From an uncultured Oscillospiraceae bacterium (GTDB lineage: Bacteria; Bacillota; Clostridia; Oscillospirales; Acutalibacteraceae), in the NCBI GenBank assembly GCA_900545655.1, contig UQZY01000019.1, positions 1 through 39,059 on the forward strand: DNA of 39,059 nucleotides, read 5' to 3'. Shown piece after piece: positions 7,567 to 15,293 of this stretch (positions are counted from its first letter, which is position 1; every line of letters starts with the position of its first letter). Made by a program: the position numbers and the translations under genes. The notes under the pieces are model-generated. The model made no database searches. It was not told the origin of the DNA and saw only the letters and a list, made by a program, of their open reading frames with translations.

Positions 7567-7855
7567 TATTTTTTGAAATAGCAAGTCTTGCAATTTTTTC
7601 ATGCAATTCCGGGGATACTCTGATGTTAAATGAACCTTTATACCCAATTTCAGGTTCAATATTGTTTTCTTTACACATCAACAAATAATCATCTACCATC
7701 TGATGAAAGGAGCTGATCAATGTATCAACATCCTTACCATCATATGACACATACGTATGAATTCCGAGAACTCTACCAAAAAATATTTTATCTTCTTCGG
7801 AAAATTCAACACTGCCAATGTATCCTTTGTATTTCATGGTGTTATTAATTTTCAT
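7508..7855 (-). CDS. hicB: HicB family antitoxin (cassette 2)
   Basis: A 115-residue antitoxin of the shorter HicB type: MKYKGYIGSVEFSEEDKIFFGRVLGI, GKDVDTLISSFHQMVDDYLLMC, then a ribbon-helix-helix region GSFNIRVSPELHEKIARLA and a tail ending AIEEAIAEAVKDIA. The ATG overlaps the hicA2 stop (ATGA), with AGGAGG inside the end of hicA2, so translation is coupled. It is similar to hicB3 in the next cassette, strongly so in the C-terminal tail, where the DNA is identical. Confidence 0.92.
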   Translation of the reverse strand: MKINNTMKYKGYIGSVEFSEEDKIFFGRVLGIHTYVSYDGKDVDTLISSFHQMVDDYLLMCKENNIEPEIGYKGSFNIRVSPELHEKIARLAISKNISLNKAIEEAIAEAVKDIA

Positions 7856-8106
7856 ATGAGTCCCTCCTCTTCTAAGATTAAAACAATATCTTTTATCTGA
7901 TAGCTAAGCAATTCTTTTCTTGGATGCGGTTTATGTAACATAATTGATCTTCTGCCGAGAGATTTGAAAGTAACACTTGAACCACTCGTTTTACCGTTAT
8001 TTTCTTTTGTATATCCAAGAATATTCAGCAACGTTTCTAATTCTTCAAAAGTAAAATCTTTTGGTTTATCTTTGATTCTTAAAATAAGTTTATCTTTTTT
8101 ACTCAA
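7852..8106 (-). CDS. hicA: HicA family toxin, GKTSGS type (cassette 2)
   Basis: An 84-residue HicA-family toxin: SKKDKLILRIKDKPKDFTF, then NNGKTSGSSVTFKS and MLHKPHPRKELLSYQIKDI. It aligns over its full length, without gaps at the ends, with the HicA of cassette 3. A TTG start at 8106 is preferred, with GGAGAGG 9 bases upstream, giving exactly the same length (84 residues) as hicA3. The ATG at 8124 overlaps the -10 hexamer and would not be in the transcript. The usual catalytic His lies in the LHKPHP stretch. Confidence 0.88.
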   Translation of the reverse strand: MSKKDKLILRIKDKPKDFTFEELETLLNILGYTKENNGKTSGSSVTFKSLGRRSIMLHKPHPRKELLSYQIKDIVLILEEEGLI

Positions 8107-8122
8107 TTTATTCTTCCTCTCC

Positions 8123-8172
8123 ATTATAAAATAATCGAACAACATTTGCAACTGATTTTAGTTGCAAATGTT
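8123..8172 (-). promoter_or_regulatory. promoter and palindromic operator of hicAB cassette 2
   Basis: TATAAT (8123-8128) and TTGCAA (8146-8151) with a 17-base spacer. A perfect 13-bp inverted repeat, AACATTTGCAACT/AGTTGCAAATGTT (8141-8153 and 8160-8172), covers the -35. It shares the core GCAACTGAT...AGTTGC with the operator of cassette 3, as expected for autorepression by related HicB proteins. Confidence 0.82.
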
Positions 8173-8178
8173 AGCTTT

Positions 8179-8391
8179 CCAAATAATATTTATCACCAAA
8201 AGTCATATCTTTCAATACTCTTGGAACGAAAGGTCGAATAATCGATATAAAAGGTCTTAATGTATTGAAAAGAATTACATTTTCACACAAAAAAATGCAC
8301 TGTCATCAACTGACAGTGCAAGGTTATATAAAATTTTATGCAATATCTTTTACCGCCTCCGCAATTGCTTCTTCAATTGCTTTGTTGAGAC
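8179..8391. repeat. intercassette repeat R2
   Basis: The part from 8205 to 8391 matches R1. The upstream part, from about 8179 (AAATAATATTTATCACC), matches R3. It holds the hicB3 tail, the terminator and the conserved non-coding block, and so links the two neighbouring copies. Confidence 0.9.
8289..8320 (-). terminator. terminator after hicAB cassette 3
   Basis: Identical in sequence to the terminator of cassette 2: a 10-bp stem TGCACTGTCA / TGACAGTGCA followed on the minus strand by seven T residues. Confidence 0.9.
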
Positions 8392-8677
8392 TGATTCGAT
8401 TGTTAAGTGCAAGCAATGCAATTCGTCTGTGTAAATCCGGGGAAATACGTATATTAAAACTGCCCTTATAAGACAACTCAGGAGAAATATTTTTCTCCTC
8501 ACACATTTCAAGATATTCATCAACACATTTGTGAAAGTCAGCAATTAATGATTTTACATCTTTTCCCTCATAAGATAATAATGAACGAATTCCTTGTACT
8601 TTTCCAAAAAGCACTTCGTCTTCTTCCGAAAACTCAACACTTCCGACATAATCCTTGTAAACCATACAGTTGTTCAT
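8336..8677 (-). CDS. hicB: HicB family antitoxin (cassette 3)
   Basis: A 113-residue HicB antitoxin: MVYKDYVGSVEFSEEDEVLFGKVQGI, GKDVKSLIADFHKCVDEYLEMC, GSFNIRISPDLHRRIALLA and the same tail AIEEAIAEAVKDIA. The start follows the hicA3 stop without a gap (TAAATG), with AGGAG 9 bases upstream. The last roughly 55 bases are identical to hicB2 at DNA level while the remainder is clearly diverged, pointing to exchange or conversion at the tail. Confidence 0.92.
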   Translation of the reverse strand: MNNCMVYKDYVGSVEFSEEDEVLFGKVQGIRSLLSYEGKDVKSLIADFHKCVDEYLEMCEEKNISPELSYKGSFNIRISPDLHRRIALLALNNRISLNKAIEEAIAEAVKDIA

Positions 8678-8932
8678 TTAAAATTGCTCCTCTCTATCAA
8701 GTATCTCTATTACTTGTTTAATTGCATAAGCCTTTAATATATTTCCCGGATGTGGTCTATGTAAGAAAATGGTTTTACCATTTTCTTTAGTGAATCTCAT
8801 TCTTGAACCACTTGTTTTGCCTGAATTACTTTTCTTGTATCCAAAATATTTTAGCAATTGTTCAAGTTCATCAACAGTAAAATCCTTTGGTTGTGATTTT
8901 AACCTTTTTATCAATTTTTCTTTCTGACTCAC
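8678..8932 (-). CDS. hicA: HicA family toxin, GKTSGS type (cassette 3)
   Basis: An 84-residue toxin starting with GTG (SQKEKLIKRLKSQPKDFTVDELEQLL), then SGKTSGSRMRFTKENGK and LHRPHPGNILKAYAIKQVIEIL. It is homologous to hicA2 along its whole length. The GAGAGG ribosome binding site lies upstream of the GTG. Toxin precedes antitoxin, the normal order for hicAB. Confidence 0.92.
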   Translation of the reverse strand: MSQKEKLIKRLKSQPKDFTVDELEQLLKYFGYKKSNSGKTSGSRMRFTKENGKTIFLHRPHPGNILKAYAIKQVIEILDREEQF

Positions 8933-8951
8933 TAATTATCTTTCCTCTCTG

Positions 8952-9001
8952 ATTATAACTCTTACTTTAGAAAAGTGCAACTGATAATCAGTTGCACTTT
9001 T
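8952..9001 (-). promoter_or_regulatory. promoter and palindromic operator of hicAB cassette 3
   Basis: TATAAT (8952-8957) and TTGCAC (8975-8980) are 17 bases apart. The -35 sits inside a perfect 15-bp inverted repeat around one central base (8971-9001, arms AAAAGTGCAACTGAT / ATCAGTTGCACTTTT). The core GCAACTGAT...AGTTGC is shared with cassette 2. Confidence 0.82.
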
Positions 9002-9012
9002 TTTCTTGTTTC

Positions 9013-9094
9013 AAATAATATTTATCACCCAAAGTCATATCTTTCAATACCTTTGGAACGAAAGGTCGAATAATCGGTATAAAAGGTCTTAATA
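9013..9094. repeat. intercassette repeat R3 (partial)
   Basis: Matches the upstream part of R2 (from AAATAATATTTATCACC through GGTCTTAAT) with a few changes, then diverges at 9095. It lacks the hicB tail and terminator, so it marks the upstream end of the cassette array. The rest of the gap to 9283 holds only a terminator and a short possible coding remnant. Confidence 0.85.
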
Positions 9095-9143
9095 GGCAGT
9101 TTATCTGACGCATATACAGTGATAAAACACAATAAGTAAAAAC

Positions 9144-9184
9144 AAAAGCATAACCGACGGGAATTTCCGAGGGTTATGCTTTTT
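9144..9184 (-). terminator. terminator after the flavoprotein gene
   Basis: Hairpin with arms AAAAGCATAACC / GGTTATGCTTTT, T-rich on both strands, so it could work in both directions. It lies about 100 bases after the stop of the enoate-reductase-like gene. Confidence 0.85.
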
Positions 9185-9283
9185 AGGTTATATCCAGTAC
9201 TTATTACTTATGCTTTTACTTCTGTGTTTTCAGAAATACTTTTACCCTTAACGAAATGAACAATCAAACCGATGATTTCACAA

Positions 9284-11338
9284 TCAAAGCTTCATTGCGA
9301 CATCCCATGCACCCCAGATAACGGTGCGAAGATTTCCGACACTCTTTGCGTCACCGATTACGTGAACATGGTGCTTCTTTTGGAATAAAGGTGTCGGTGT
9401 ATAGCCAACCGACATGATAACACTGTCGCAGGGTATCTTTTCAAGTTTTTTGTTTTCGGACTCCACAAGAACATATCCGTCACCTATCTCCTTTGAAGCG
9501 GTACGAAGATAAACCGGAACATCATTTGCCTTGAAGAAGTCACGGAGGAAACTTGAATTTGCAAGACAAAGATTCTTTACGGACATAAGGTCATCCTGCA
9601 TCTCAACTATAACAGGCTTCTTTCCTTTGTTGTAAAGGTCAAGTGCAATCTCACAGCCCGTAAGACCGCCGCCGATTATTACAACGTTATCACCGACAGG
9701 TTTTTTTTCAAGGAGGTAGTCGCAGGCATCCATTGCCTTTTCGTGTCCCGGAATCGGAATGGTTTTCGCCTTTGAACCGGTTGCAACGATAACCTCATCC
9801 GCTTTAAGGGCTTTGATATCCTTAACCTCCGTATCGAGATGGACTTCAATTCCGAGATTTTTCATCTGAAGCTTATACCACTCGATAAGGCGTTTATCAT
9901 GCTCCTTGAATGACGGTGCGGCTGCGGCGATGAAAATTCCGCCGAGCTTGTCGTCTTTTTCATAAATGACAGGCTCATGTCCGCGAAGCTTAAGGACACG
10001 TGCAGCCTCCATTCCGCCTATGCCGCCCCCGATAATTGCAACTTTTTTCGGTCTGCGAGCCTTTACAATTTTATACTTATTCGACTGCATAGTCGTAGGG
10101 TTGAGCGCACAGCGGCACATATGCATGGAATCATCAAGGTCCTGATCACAGGCAGACTTACCGTGCTTTGCCATATCAAAGCACGCCGCATGGCAGCATA
10201 TGCACGGCATTATTTCTTCTTCCCTGTCCTCTATGAGCTTTGTAACCCATGTCGGGTCTGTCAGGAACTGACGTCCGACCGCCATTGCGTCAATTTTGCC
10301 CTCGGCTATCGCTTTGGCGGCAACATCGGGTTCCATACGTCCGGCGCATACGACAGGTATGTCAACAAATTTCTTTATGTGTGCAACGTCCGGAAGGTTG
10401 CAGTTTGACGGCATATACTGCGGCGGATGTGCCCAGTACCAGGCATCATATGTTCCGTTGTCGCAGTTGAGCATGTCATATCCTGCGTCCTGAAGATACT
10501 TTGCCGCTTTTTCGGATTCCTCCATGTCGCGGCCTATCTCGATGTATTCCTCACCGGGAACAGCACCCTCCTGAAAGCCCTTTGTTTTCGAAAGAACGGA
10601 ATAACGCAGTGAAACAGGATAATCCTCACCACAGGATGATTTGATAGCCTTAACTATTTCAACAGGAAAACGGTAACGGTTTTCAAATGATCCGCCGTAT
10701 TCGTCTGTTCTGTGGTTTGTGTACTTAAGCGTGAACTGGTCCAGGAGATATCCCTCGTGAACGGCGTGAACCTCTATTCCGTCAACCCCTGCCTCCTTAC
10801 AAAGACGAGCGGTTTCGGCAAATGCGTAAATGATCTCATCAATCTGCTTTTTCGTCATCTCTTTCGTAGTGATGTCATCTGCCCAACGGTTAGGAAGCGG
10901 TGATGGAGCGGTTGTCAGGTATTCGGGATTCATTATCGGCTTTGCAATAGTTCCGAGAACTTTGTTGTTTATGAGCATGGTCATCATTGCCGAAAGCGCC
11001 ATGGAACGTCCGAAGCCCGCAGTCATCTGAATAAAGAGCTTCGCACCGGTCTTATGTACCTCGTCCATAAACTCCCTGAGCTGTTTAAACTTCCACTTGT
11101 GCTGATAAAGCCATGCGCCGCCCATGATATCCTTTACCGGAGCAATACCGGGAATAACAAGACCGCAGTTGTTCTCCGCAATTGTCTTTAAAAGCTTTGC
11201 GGCTTCTTTGTCAAAATGATTTGGTTCTGTCCAACCGAATATACAGGTTCCGCCCATAGGAGCCAGAACAATACGATTTTTTATCTCGCAGTTACCTATT
11301 TTCCACGGCGTAAATAACGGTTGATACTCTTGCTTCAT
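9284..11338 (-). CDS. Old Yellow Enzyme/2-enoate reductase-type NADH:flavin oxidoreductase
   Basis: A 684-residue flavoprotein of the 2,4-dienoyl-CoA reductase / 2-enoate reductase / BaiCD group. These carry FMN, a [4Fe-4S] cluster and FAD, and reduce an activated C=C bond with NAD(P)H. Residues 1-375 form the FMN TIM barrel (LFTPWKIGNCEIKNRIVLAPMG; EVHAVHEGYLLDQF; YGGSFENRYRF). A Cys cluster follows at about 376-408. The FAD motif VAIIGGGIGGMEAARVL is near 432 and the NAD motif VVIIGGGLTGCEIAL near 550. The fourth cluster Cys (CRCALNP) is separated from the first three (CICCHAAC) by an insertion, giving a much longer spacing than usual. It has its own terminator and a TATAAT upstream at 11411-11416, and a terminator separates it from ilvE. 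The substrate cannot be told from sequence; candidates are enoates from amino acid breakdown, or bile-acid or aromatic acrylates. Confidence 0.88.
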   Translation of the reverse strand: MKQEYQPLFTPWKIGNCEIKNRIVLAPMGGTCIFGWTEPNHFDKEAAKLLKTIAENNCGLVIPGIAPVKDIMGGAWLYQHKWKFKQLREFMDEVHKTGAKLFIQMTAGFGRSMALSAMMTMLINNKVLGTIAKPIMNPEYLTTAPSPLPNRWADDITTKEMTKKQIDEIIYAFAETARLCKEAGVDGIEVHAVHEGYLLDQFTLKYTNHRTDEYGGSFENRYRFPVEIVKAIKSSCGEDYPVSLRYSVLSKTKGFQEGAVPGEEYIEIGRDMEESEKAAKYLQDAGYDMLNCDNGTYDAWYWAHPPQYMPSNCNLPDVAHIKKFVDIPVVCAGRMEPDVAAKAIAEGKIDAMAVGRQFLTDPTWVTKLIEDREEEIMPCICCHAACFDMAKHGKSACDQDLDDSMHMCRCALNPTTMQSNKYKIVKARRPKKVAIIGGGIGGMEAARVLKLRGHEPVIYEKDDKLGGIFIAAAAPSFKEHDKRLIEWYKLQMKNLGIEVHLDTEVKDIKALKADEVIVATGSKAKTIPIPGHEKAMDACDYLLEKKPVGDNVVIIGGGLTGCEIALDLYNKGKKPVIVEMQDDLMSVKNLCLANSSFLRDFFKANDVPVYLRTASKEIGDGYVLVESENKKLEKIPCDSVIMSVGYTPTPLFQKKHHVHVIGDAKSVGNLRTVIWGAWDVAMKL

Positions 11339-11410
11339 CTTAGGTCAACTCCTTAAAATAATGAATAATTACTCTCCGAAGCCGTTTGACAGCCTCTTCA
11401 CCCGTAGATA

Positions 11411-11416
11411 ATTATA
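11411..11416 (-). promoter_or_regulatory. probable -10 element for the flavoprotein gene
   Basis: TATAAT on the minus strand about 70 bases upstream of the AGGAG ribosome binding site of the flavoprotein gene. No good -35 was found at 17 bases, so the call is tentative. Confidence 0.4.
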
Positions 11417-11516
11417 TCATAAATAAATATGCATAATCCCGTTTTTATAACGCAATTTAACATTTCTGCGATTTTAACAAAAAAGTAAGCAGGATTTTTA
11501 CATTGCTCTTTTTCAT

Positions 11517-11559
11517 AAAGAAACCGACGGTTCATGTAAAACGAATCGTCGGTTTCTTT
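11517..11559 (-). terminator. terminator after ilvE operon
   Basis: Strong hairpin with arms AAAGAAACCGACG / CGTCGGTTTCTTT, about 55 bases after the ilvE stop. It separates the T-box operon from the flavoprotein gene. Confidence 0.85.
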
Positions 11560-11613
11560 GTATATTTATTCGGTATTATCAAAATAAAGTACTGACCCTG
11601 TGGGAGTCCTTCA

Positions 11614-12681
11614 TCAGTCGACCTTTACAATCCAGCCCTTTTTATCCTCTGTCCTTCCCCACTGAAGGTCGGTAAGAGTATCATAAAGCCACTGTGTCGT
11701 AGGTCCTATCTCAAAATTATTTATGGTGTATTTCTCACCGCTGTATGAAAGCTCTCCGATAGGTGATACAACCGCAGCAGTACCTGTACCCCATGCTTCT
11801 TCAAGCTTTCCGGCACGAAGAGCGTCGAAGAGTTCGTCGGCTGAAATCTTGCGTTCCTCAACGGGGATACCCTTATCCCGAAGAAGCTCAATACATGATT
11901 TTCTGGTTATACCCGGAAGAACCGAGCCGAGAAGCTTCGGTGTGACAACGGTACCGTCAATCTTGAACATTACGTTCATTGCGCCAACTTCTTCGATATA
12001 CTTTCTCTCAACTCCGTCAAGCCAAAGAACCTGAGAGTAGCCCTGGAGCTCCGCCTTGTGTCCGGCACGTGTGGACGCAGCATAGTTGCCGCCGCATTTT
12101 GCATAGCCCGTACCGCCGCGTACGGCACGTACATCGTCGGTTTCGATCATTATCTTAACGGGGTTGATTCCCTCCGGATAATAGCTTCCGGACGGAGATG
12201 CGATGATGATAAACTGAGCCTTCTGTATGGTGTGAACACCGAGAGTCTCGTCAATTCCGAGCATAAACGGGCGTAAATAGAGCGATGTACCCTCAAGATG
12301 CGGAACCCAGTCCTTTTCAACCTCAACGAACTTTACGATTGCCTCAAGCATATCATTTTCATTCATCTGAGGAAGACAAAGTCTTTCGGCAGAATTGTTC
12401 ATTCTTCGAACGTTTTCAATAGGTCTGAAAAGCTGTACATTTCCCGCAGCTGTTCTGTACGCCTTGAGTCCTTCAAAAATTTCGCAGCCGTAGTGGAAAA
12501 CCGCACATCCGGGACTGTATTTAAGGTCCTCAAAAGGAACTATGCGAGCATCATGCCAGCCCTTACCGTTTTCGTAGTCCATTAAAAACATATGATCGGT
12601 AAAAATCTGTCCGAAGCCGAGTTTATTTTCGTCCTTTGGTTTTTCCTTAGGAGTTGTTGTTTTTGTTACTTTGATATCCAT
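11614..12681 (-). CDS. ilvE: branched-chain amino acid aminotransferase
   Basis: PLP enzyme that interconverts Ile, Leu and Val with their 2-oxo acids, using glutamate/2-oxoglutarate. It has 355 residues, the longer BCAT form. FHYGCEIFEGLKAYR, LFRPIENVRRMNNSAERL, YLRPFMLG, VRGGTGYAKCGGNYAAS (the PLP lysine is in YAKCGGNYA), YIEEVGAMNVMF and GTGTAAVVSPIG match the family. It ends the T-box operon 39 bases after the 2-oxoacid oxidoreductase gamma gene. It therefore most likely transaminates the 2-oxo acids that the oxidoreductase makes or uses. Confidence 0.95.
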   Translation of the reverse strand: MDIKVTKTTTPKEKPKDENKLGFGQIFTDHMFLMDYENGKGWHDARIVPFEDLKYSPGCAVFHYGCEIFEGLKAYRTAAGNVQLFRPIENVRRMNNSAERLCLPQMNENDMLEAIVKFVEVEKDWVPHLEGTSLYLRPFMLGIDETLGVHTIQKAQFIIIASPSGSYYPEGINPVKIMIETDDVRAVRGGTGYAKCGGNYAASTRAGHKAELQGYSQVLWLDGVERKYIEEVGAMNVMFKIDGTVVTPKLLGSVLPGITRKSCIELLRDKGIPVEERKISADELFDALRAGKLEEAWGTGTAAVVSPIGELSYSGEKYTINNFEIGPTTQWLYDTLTDLQWGRTEDKKGWIVKVD

Positions 12682-12720
12682 AGCCTTTCACTCCTTAACT
12701 AAAATTTCGGGTTATTAAAA

Positions 12721-13257
12721 TTATTCGTAGTCGTATCCGGCTCTGAGTGCTTTTTTGTTTACCTCAAGCAAATCCTGATGACGTGCCGAAACTATCTTTG
12801 CAAGAACCTTGTCGGCATTGTCAAGAGAGAGTCCCGGTACTTCCTTTATCATCTTTCCGGTGATAATCATGTTCGCAAGAGTCGGAATTTTATGCTCATT
12901 TGCGATACCCGTTGAAGGTATGTAATAAACGTCAACGTCTGTTCTTTTTACCTTGCGCTCGATAAGTGTTGAATCGACAAAGATTTTTCCGCCGGGAACA
13001 ACGGAATCCTCATATTTGTCAAGTGACGGAAGGTTCATTACTACAAGAACATCCGGTTTTGAAACTATCGGCGAGCCGACATCCGTGTCGGAGATAATAA
13101 CGCTGCAGTTTGCTGTACCGCCGCGCATCTCCGGGCCGTATGAAGGAAGCCATGAAACATGCTTGCCCTCGATAAGGCCGTTATAGGCGATGTATTTTCC
13201 CGAAAAAAGAATTCCCTGTCCGCCGAATCCGGCATAAAGAATATTCAGAGTACTCAT
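12721..13257 (-). CDS. 2-oxoacid:ferredoxin oxidoreductase, gamma subunit
   Basis: A 178-residue gamma subunit: STLNILYAGFGGQGILFSGKYIAY carries the usual glycine-rich GFGGQGIL motif, then SYGPEMRGGTANCSVIISD. The start at 13257 is preferred because AGGAGG lies 9 bases before it; the open frame extends 8 codons upstream into the beta gene. It lies directly behind the beta subunit and belongs to the four-subunit complex encoded from 15293 to 12721. Confidence 0.92.
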   Translation of the reverse strand: MSTLNILYAGFGGQGILFSGKYIAYNGLIEGKHVSWLPSYGPEMRGGTANCSVIISDTDVGSPIVSKPDVLVVMNLPSLDKYEDSVVPGGKIFVDSTLIERKVKRTDVDVYYIPSTGIANEHKIPTLANMIITGKMIKEVPGLSLDNADKVLAKIVSARHQDLLEVNKKALRAGYDYE

Positions 13258-13258
13258 G

Positions 13259-14014
13259 TTACTTTTCCTCCTTTTCCGCATATATGTCCTTGTAAACTCC
13301 GAGAGGATAATAAGGAATCATGTCAGAGTCAACAAAGTCAAGAGCTTTCTGCGGTGTAAGACCCCAGTTTGTAGGACAAGTGGATACCACCTCAACAAGT
13401 GAAAAGCCCTTACCCTCTATCTGATTCTGAAAAGCATGCTTTATTGCGGCTTTTGCTCTGCGTACATTGGCTACATTGTTTACCGCAACACGCTCAAGAT
13501 ATGCCGCTCCGTCAACTCCCGAGAGAAGCTCGCACACCTTTACCGGATAACCGACAAGTTCAACATCACGTCCGTACGGAGATGTCTGCGTTACCATACC
13601 CGGAAGAGTGGTCGGAGCCATCTGACCGCCTGTCATACCGTAGATTGCATTGTTTACAAAGATGATTGTTATGTTTTCACGGCGTGCGGCACTATGAACC
13701 GTTTCGGCAGTACCGATAGCGGCAAGGTCACCGTCGCCCTGATAGGTAAATACTATTTTTGACGGATCCGAGCGCTTTACACCCGTTGCAACCGCCGGTG
13801 CACGTCCGTGAGCCGCCTGAACAAAGTCAACATTGAAATAATCATATGCCATTACAGAGCATCCAACGGATGCAACACCGATGGTCTTTCCCTCGATACC
13901 GAGCTCGTCTATAACCTCGGCAACAAGTCTGTGTATGATACCGTGTGTGCAGCCCGGGCAATAGTGGAGGGTTGCGTCTGTAAGTGAGTGAGGTTTTTCA
14001 AATACTACTGCCAT
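13259..14014 (-). CDS. 2-oxoacid:ferredoxin oxidoreductase, beta (TPP-binding) subunit
   Basis: A 251-residue TPP-binding subunit. HYCPGCTHGIIHRLVAEVI starts the domain; GVASVGCSVMAYDYF and AAHGRAPAVATGVKR are typical. The TPP/Mg motif is YQGDGDLAAIGTAE followed by IIFVNNAIYGMTGGQMAPTT. Its ATG overlaps the alpha stop codon (TGATG), so translation is coupled. Residues resemble the VOR/KOR type rather than pyruvate oxidoreductases. Confidence 0.94.
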   Translation of the reverse strand: MAVVFEKPHSLTDATLHYCPGCTHGIIHRLVAEVIDELGIEGKTIGVASVGCSVMAYDYFNVDFVQAAHGRAPAVATGVKRSDPSKIVFTYQGDGDLAAIGTAETVHSAARRENITIIFVNNAIYGMTGGQMAPTTLPGMVTQTSPYGRDVELVGYPVKVCELLSGVDGAAYLERVAVNNVANVRRAKAAIKHAFQNQIEGKGFSLVEVVSTCPTNWGLTPQKALDFVDSDMIPYYPLGVYKDIYAEKEEK

Positions 14015-15081
14015 CAGTTTACACCTCCGTTTTTATCTGCTTCCTCTATCTTTGCAAGAACCTCTTCCGGAGTGGGAATCATTCCACCTGTTCTATTGCA
14101 AAGATATACGGGTCTCTTACAGCGAATTGCAAGCTCAACGTCACCGATCATCTGTCCCATGTTCATCTCGACGCTGATAAATGCCTTACACCTTTCAGCA
14201 GCCTCGTAAAGAGCCTTTTTCGGGAACGGCCAAAGTGTTATAGGTCTTATCATTCCTACCTTTATTCCCTTTGCTCGTGCCTCATTGATAGCGTTTTTTG
14301 CAACACGCGATGTAATTCCGAATGCAACGATGCAAATCTCCGCGTCATCCATAAGATATGACTCGTACATCACTTCGTTTTCCTCGACAACCTTATACTT
14401 TTCAAAACGCTCAAAGTTCTTTGCCTCAAGCTCATCGGGCTTTAAGTAAAGTGAATTTACGATATTGGGCTTACGCTTCATATCCGTTCCTGTAAGAGCC
14501 CACGGCTTTTCAACCGTTTCCGGCTTGATATCGTCAATCTCAACAGGCTCCATCATCTGACCCATTGTACCGTCCGCAAGAAGCATACAAACCATTCTGT
14601 ACTTATCTGCAAGCTCAAATCCCTTTATTGTAAGAGAGGCCATCTCCTGAACGGAAGCCGGCGCAAGGACGATATTGTGGTAATCACCGTGACTGCCGCC
14701 CTTTGTGGCCTGAAAATAATCCGACTGCGACGGCTGAATACCGCCGAGGCCCGGACCGCCGCGCTGCACGTTTACAACGAGAGCGGGAAGGTCGCAACCG
14801 GCAAGATAAGAGATTCCCTCTGATTTAAGTGATACTCCCGGTGACGATGAAGAAGTCATAACCCTTTTGCCGGTTGATGAAACTCCGATAACCATATTGA
14901 TTGCGGCAACCTCGGACTCAGCCTGAAGGAATGTACCGCCAATCTTCGGCATACGCTTTGACATATATGCCGCAACCTCTGTCTGAGGAGTTATAGGATA
15001 ACCGAAGTAATGTCTGCAGCCGGCTTTTATAGCAGCCTCGGCGATAGCTTCGTTACCTTTCATTAATACTTTATCTGCCAA
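14014..15081 (-). CDS. vorB: 2-oxoacid:ferredoxin oxidoreductase, alpha subunit (VorB-like)
   Basis: A 355-residue alpha subunit. MADKVLMKGNEAIAEAAIKA, then GYPITPQTEVAAYMSKRMP (the substrate-binding YPITP motif), SSSSPGVSLKSEGISYLAG and VNVQRGGPGLGGIQPSQSDY. I recognise this as the group commonly annotated as 3-methyl-2-oxobutanoate (branched-chain 2-oxoacid) oxidoreductase. The enzyme joins CoA-ester formation to ferredoxin reduction and is reversible, so it can also carboxylate acyl-CoA to the 2-oxo acid. Its neighbours, an acyl-CoA synthetase and IlvE, fit a branched-chain substrate. Aromatic 2-oxo acids cannot be excluded. Confidence 0.92.
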   Translation of the reverse strand: MADKVLMKGNEAIAEAAIKAGCRHYFGYPITPQTEVAAYMSKRMPKIGGTFLQAESEVAAINMVIGVSSTGKRVMTSSSSPGVSLKSEGISYLAGCDLPALVVNVQRGGPGLGGIQPSQSDYFQATKGGSHGDYHNIVLAPASVQEMASLTIKGFELADKYRMVCMLLADGTMGQMMEPVEIDDIKPETVEKPWALTGTDMKRKPNIVNSLYLKPDELEAKNFERFEKYKVVEENEVMYESYLMDDAEICIVAFGITSRVAKNAINEARAKGIKVGMIRPITLWPFPKKALYEAAERCKAFISVEMNMGQMIGDVELAIRCKRPVYLCNRTGGMIPTPEEVLAKIEEADKNGGVN

Positions 15082-15086
15082 TTATC

Positions 15087-15293
15087 TCACCTCTCTACAG
15101 TAATAACACAGTCAGGACACATGATTGCACAAGATGCACAGCCTACGCATGCATCCATATCCACGCACGTTGCGGGATGGTGTCCCTTAATATTCAGTTT
15201 ACTTTCGTCAAGGGCAATGATATTTTTCGGACATGCACCAACGCAGAGTCCGCAGCCCTTGCATATGTCGGTCTTAAAGGTTACCTTTGCCAT
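15087..15293 (-). CDS. 2-oxoacid:ferredoxin oxidoreductase, delta subunit (2[4Fe-4S] ferredoxin)
   Basis: A 68-residue ferredoxin-like subunit with two complete cluster motifs, CKGCGLCVGACP and CVGCASCAIMCP. It carries electrons between the TPP subunit and external ferredoxin. The ATG overlaps the stop of the upstream ATPase gene (TAATG), and the alpha gene follows after 5 bases. Confidence 0.95.
   Translation of the reverse strand: MAKVTFKTDICKGCGLCVGACPKNIIALDESKLNIKGHHPATCVDMDACVGCASCAIMCPDCVITVER

Noticed and set aside
8971..9001. Palindrome followed by a T run on the plus strand, looking like a terminator
   Set aside because: It lies upstream of hicA3, contains its -35, and has a counterpart at 8141-8172 without the T run. 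An operator explains it better.
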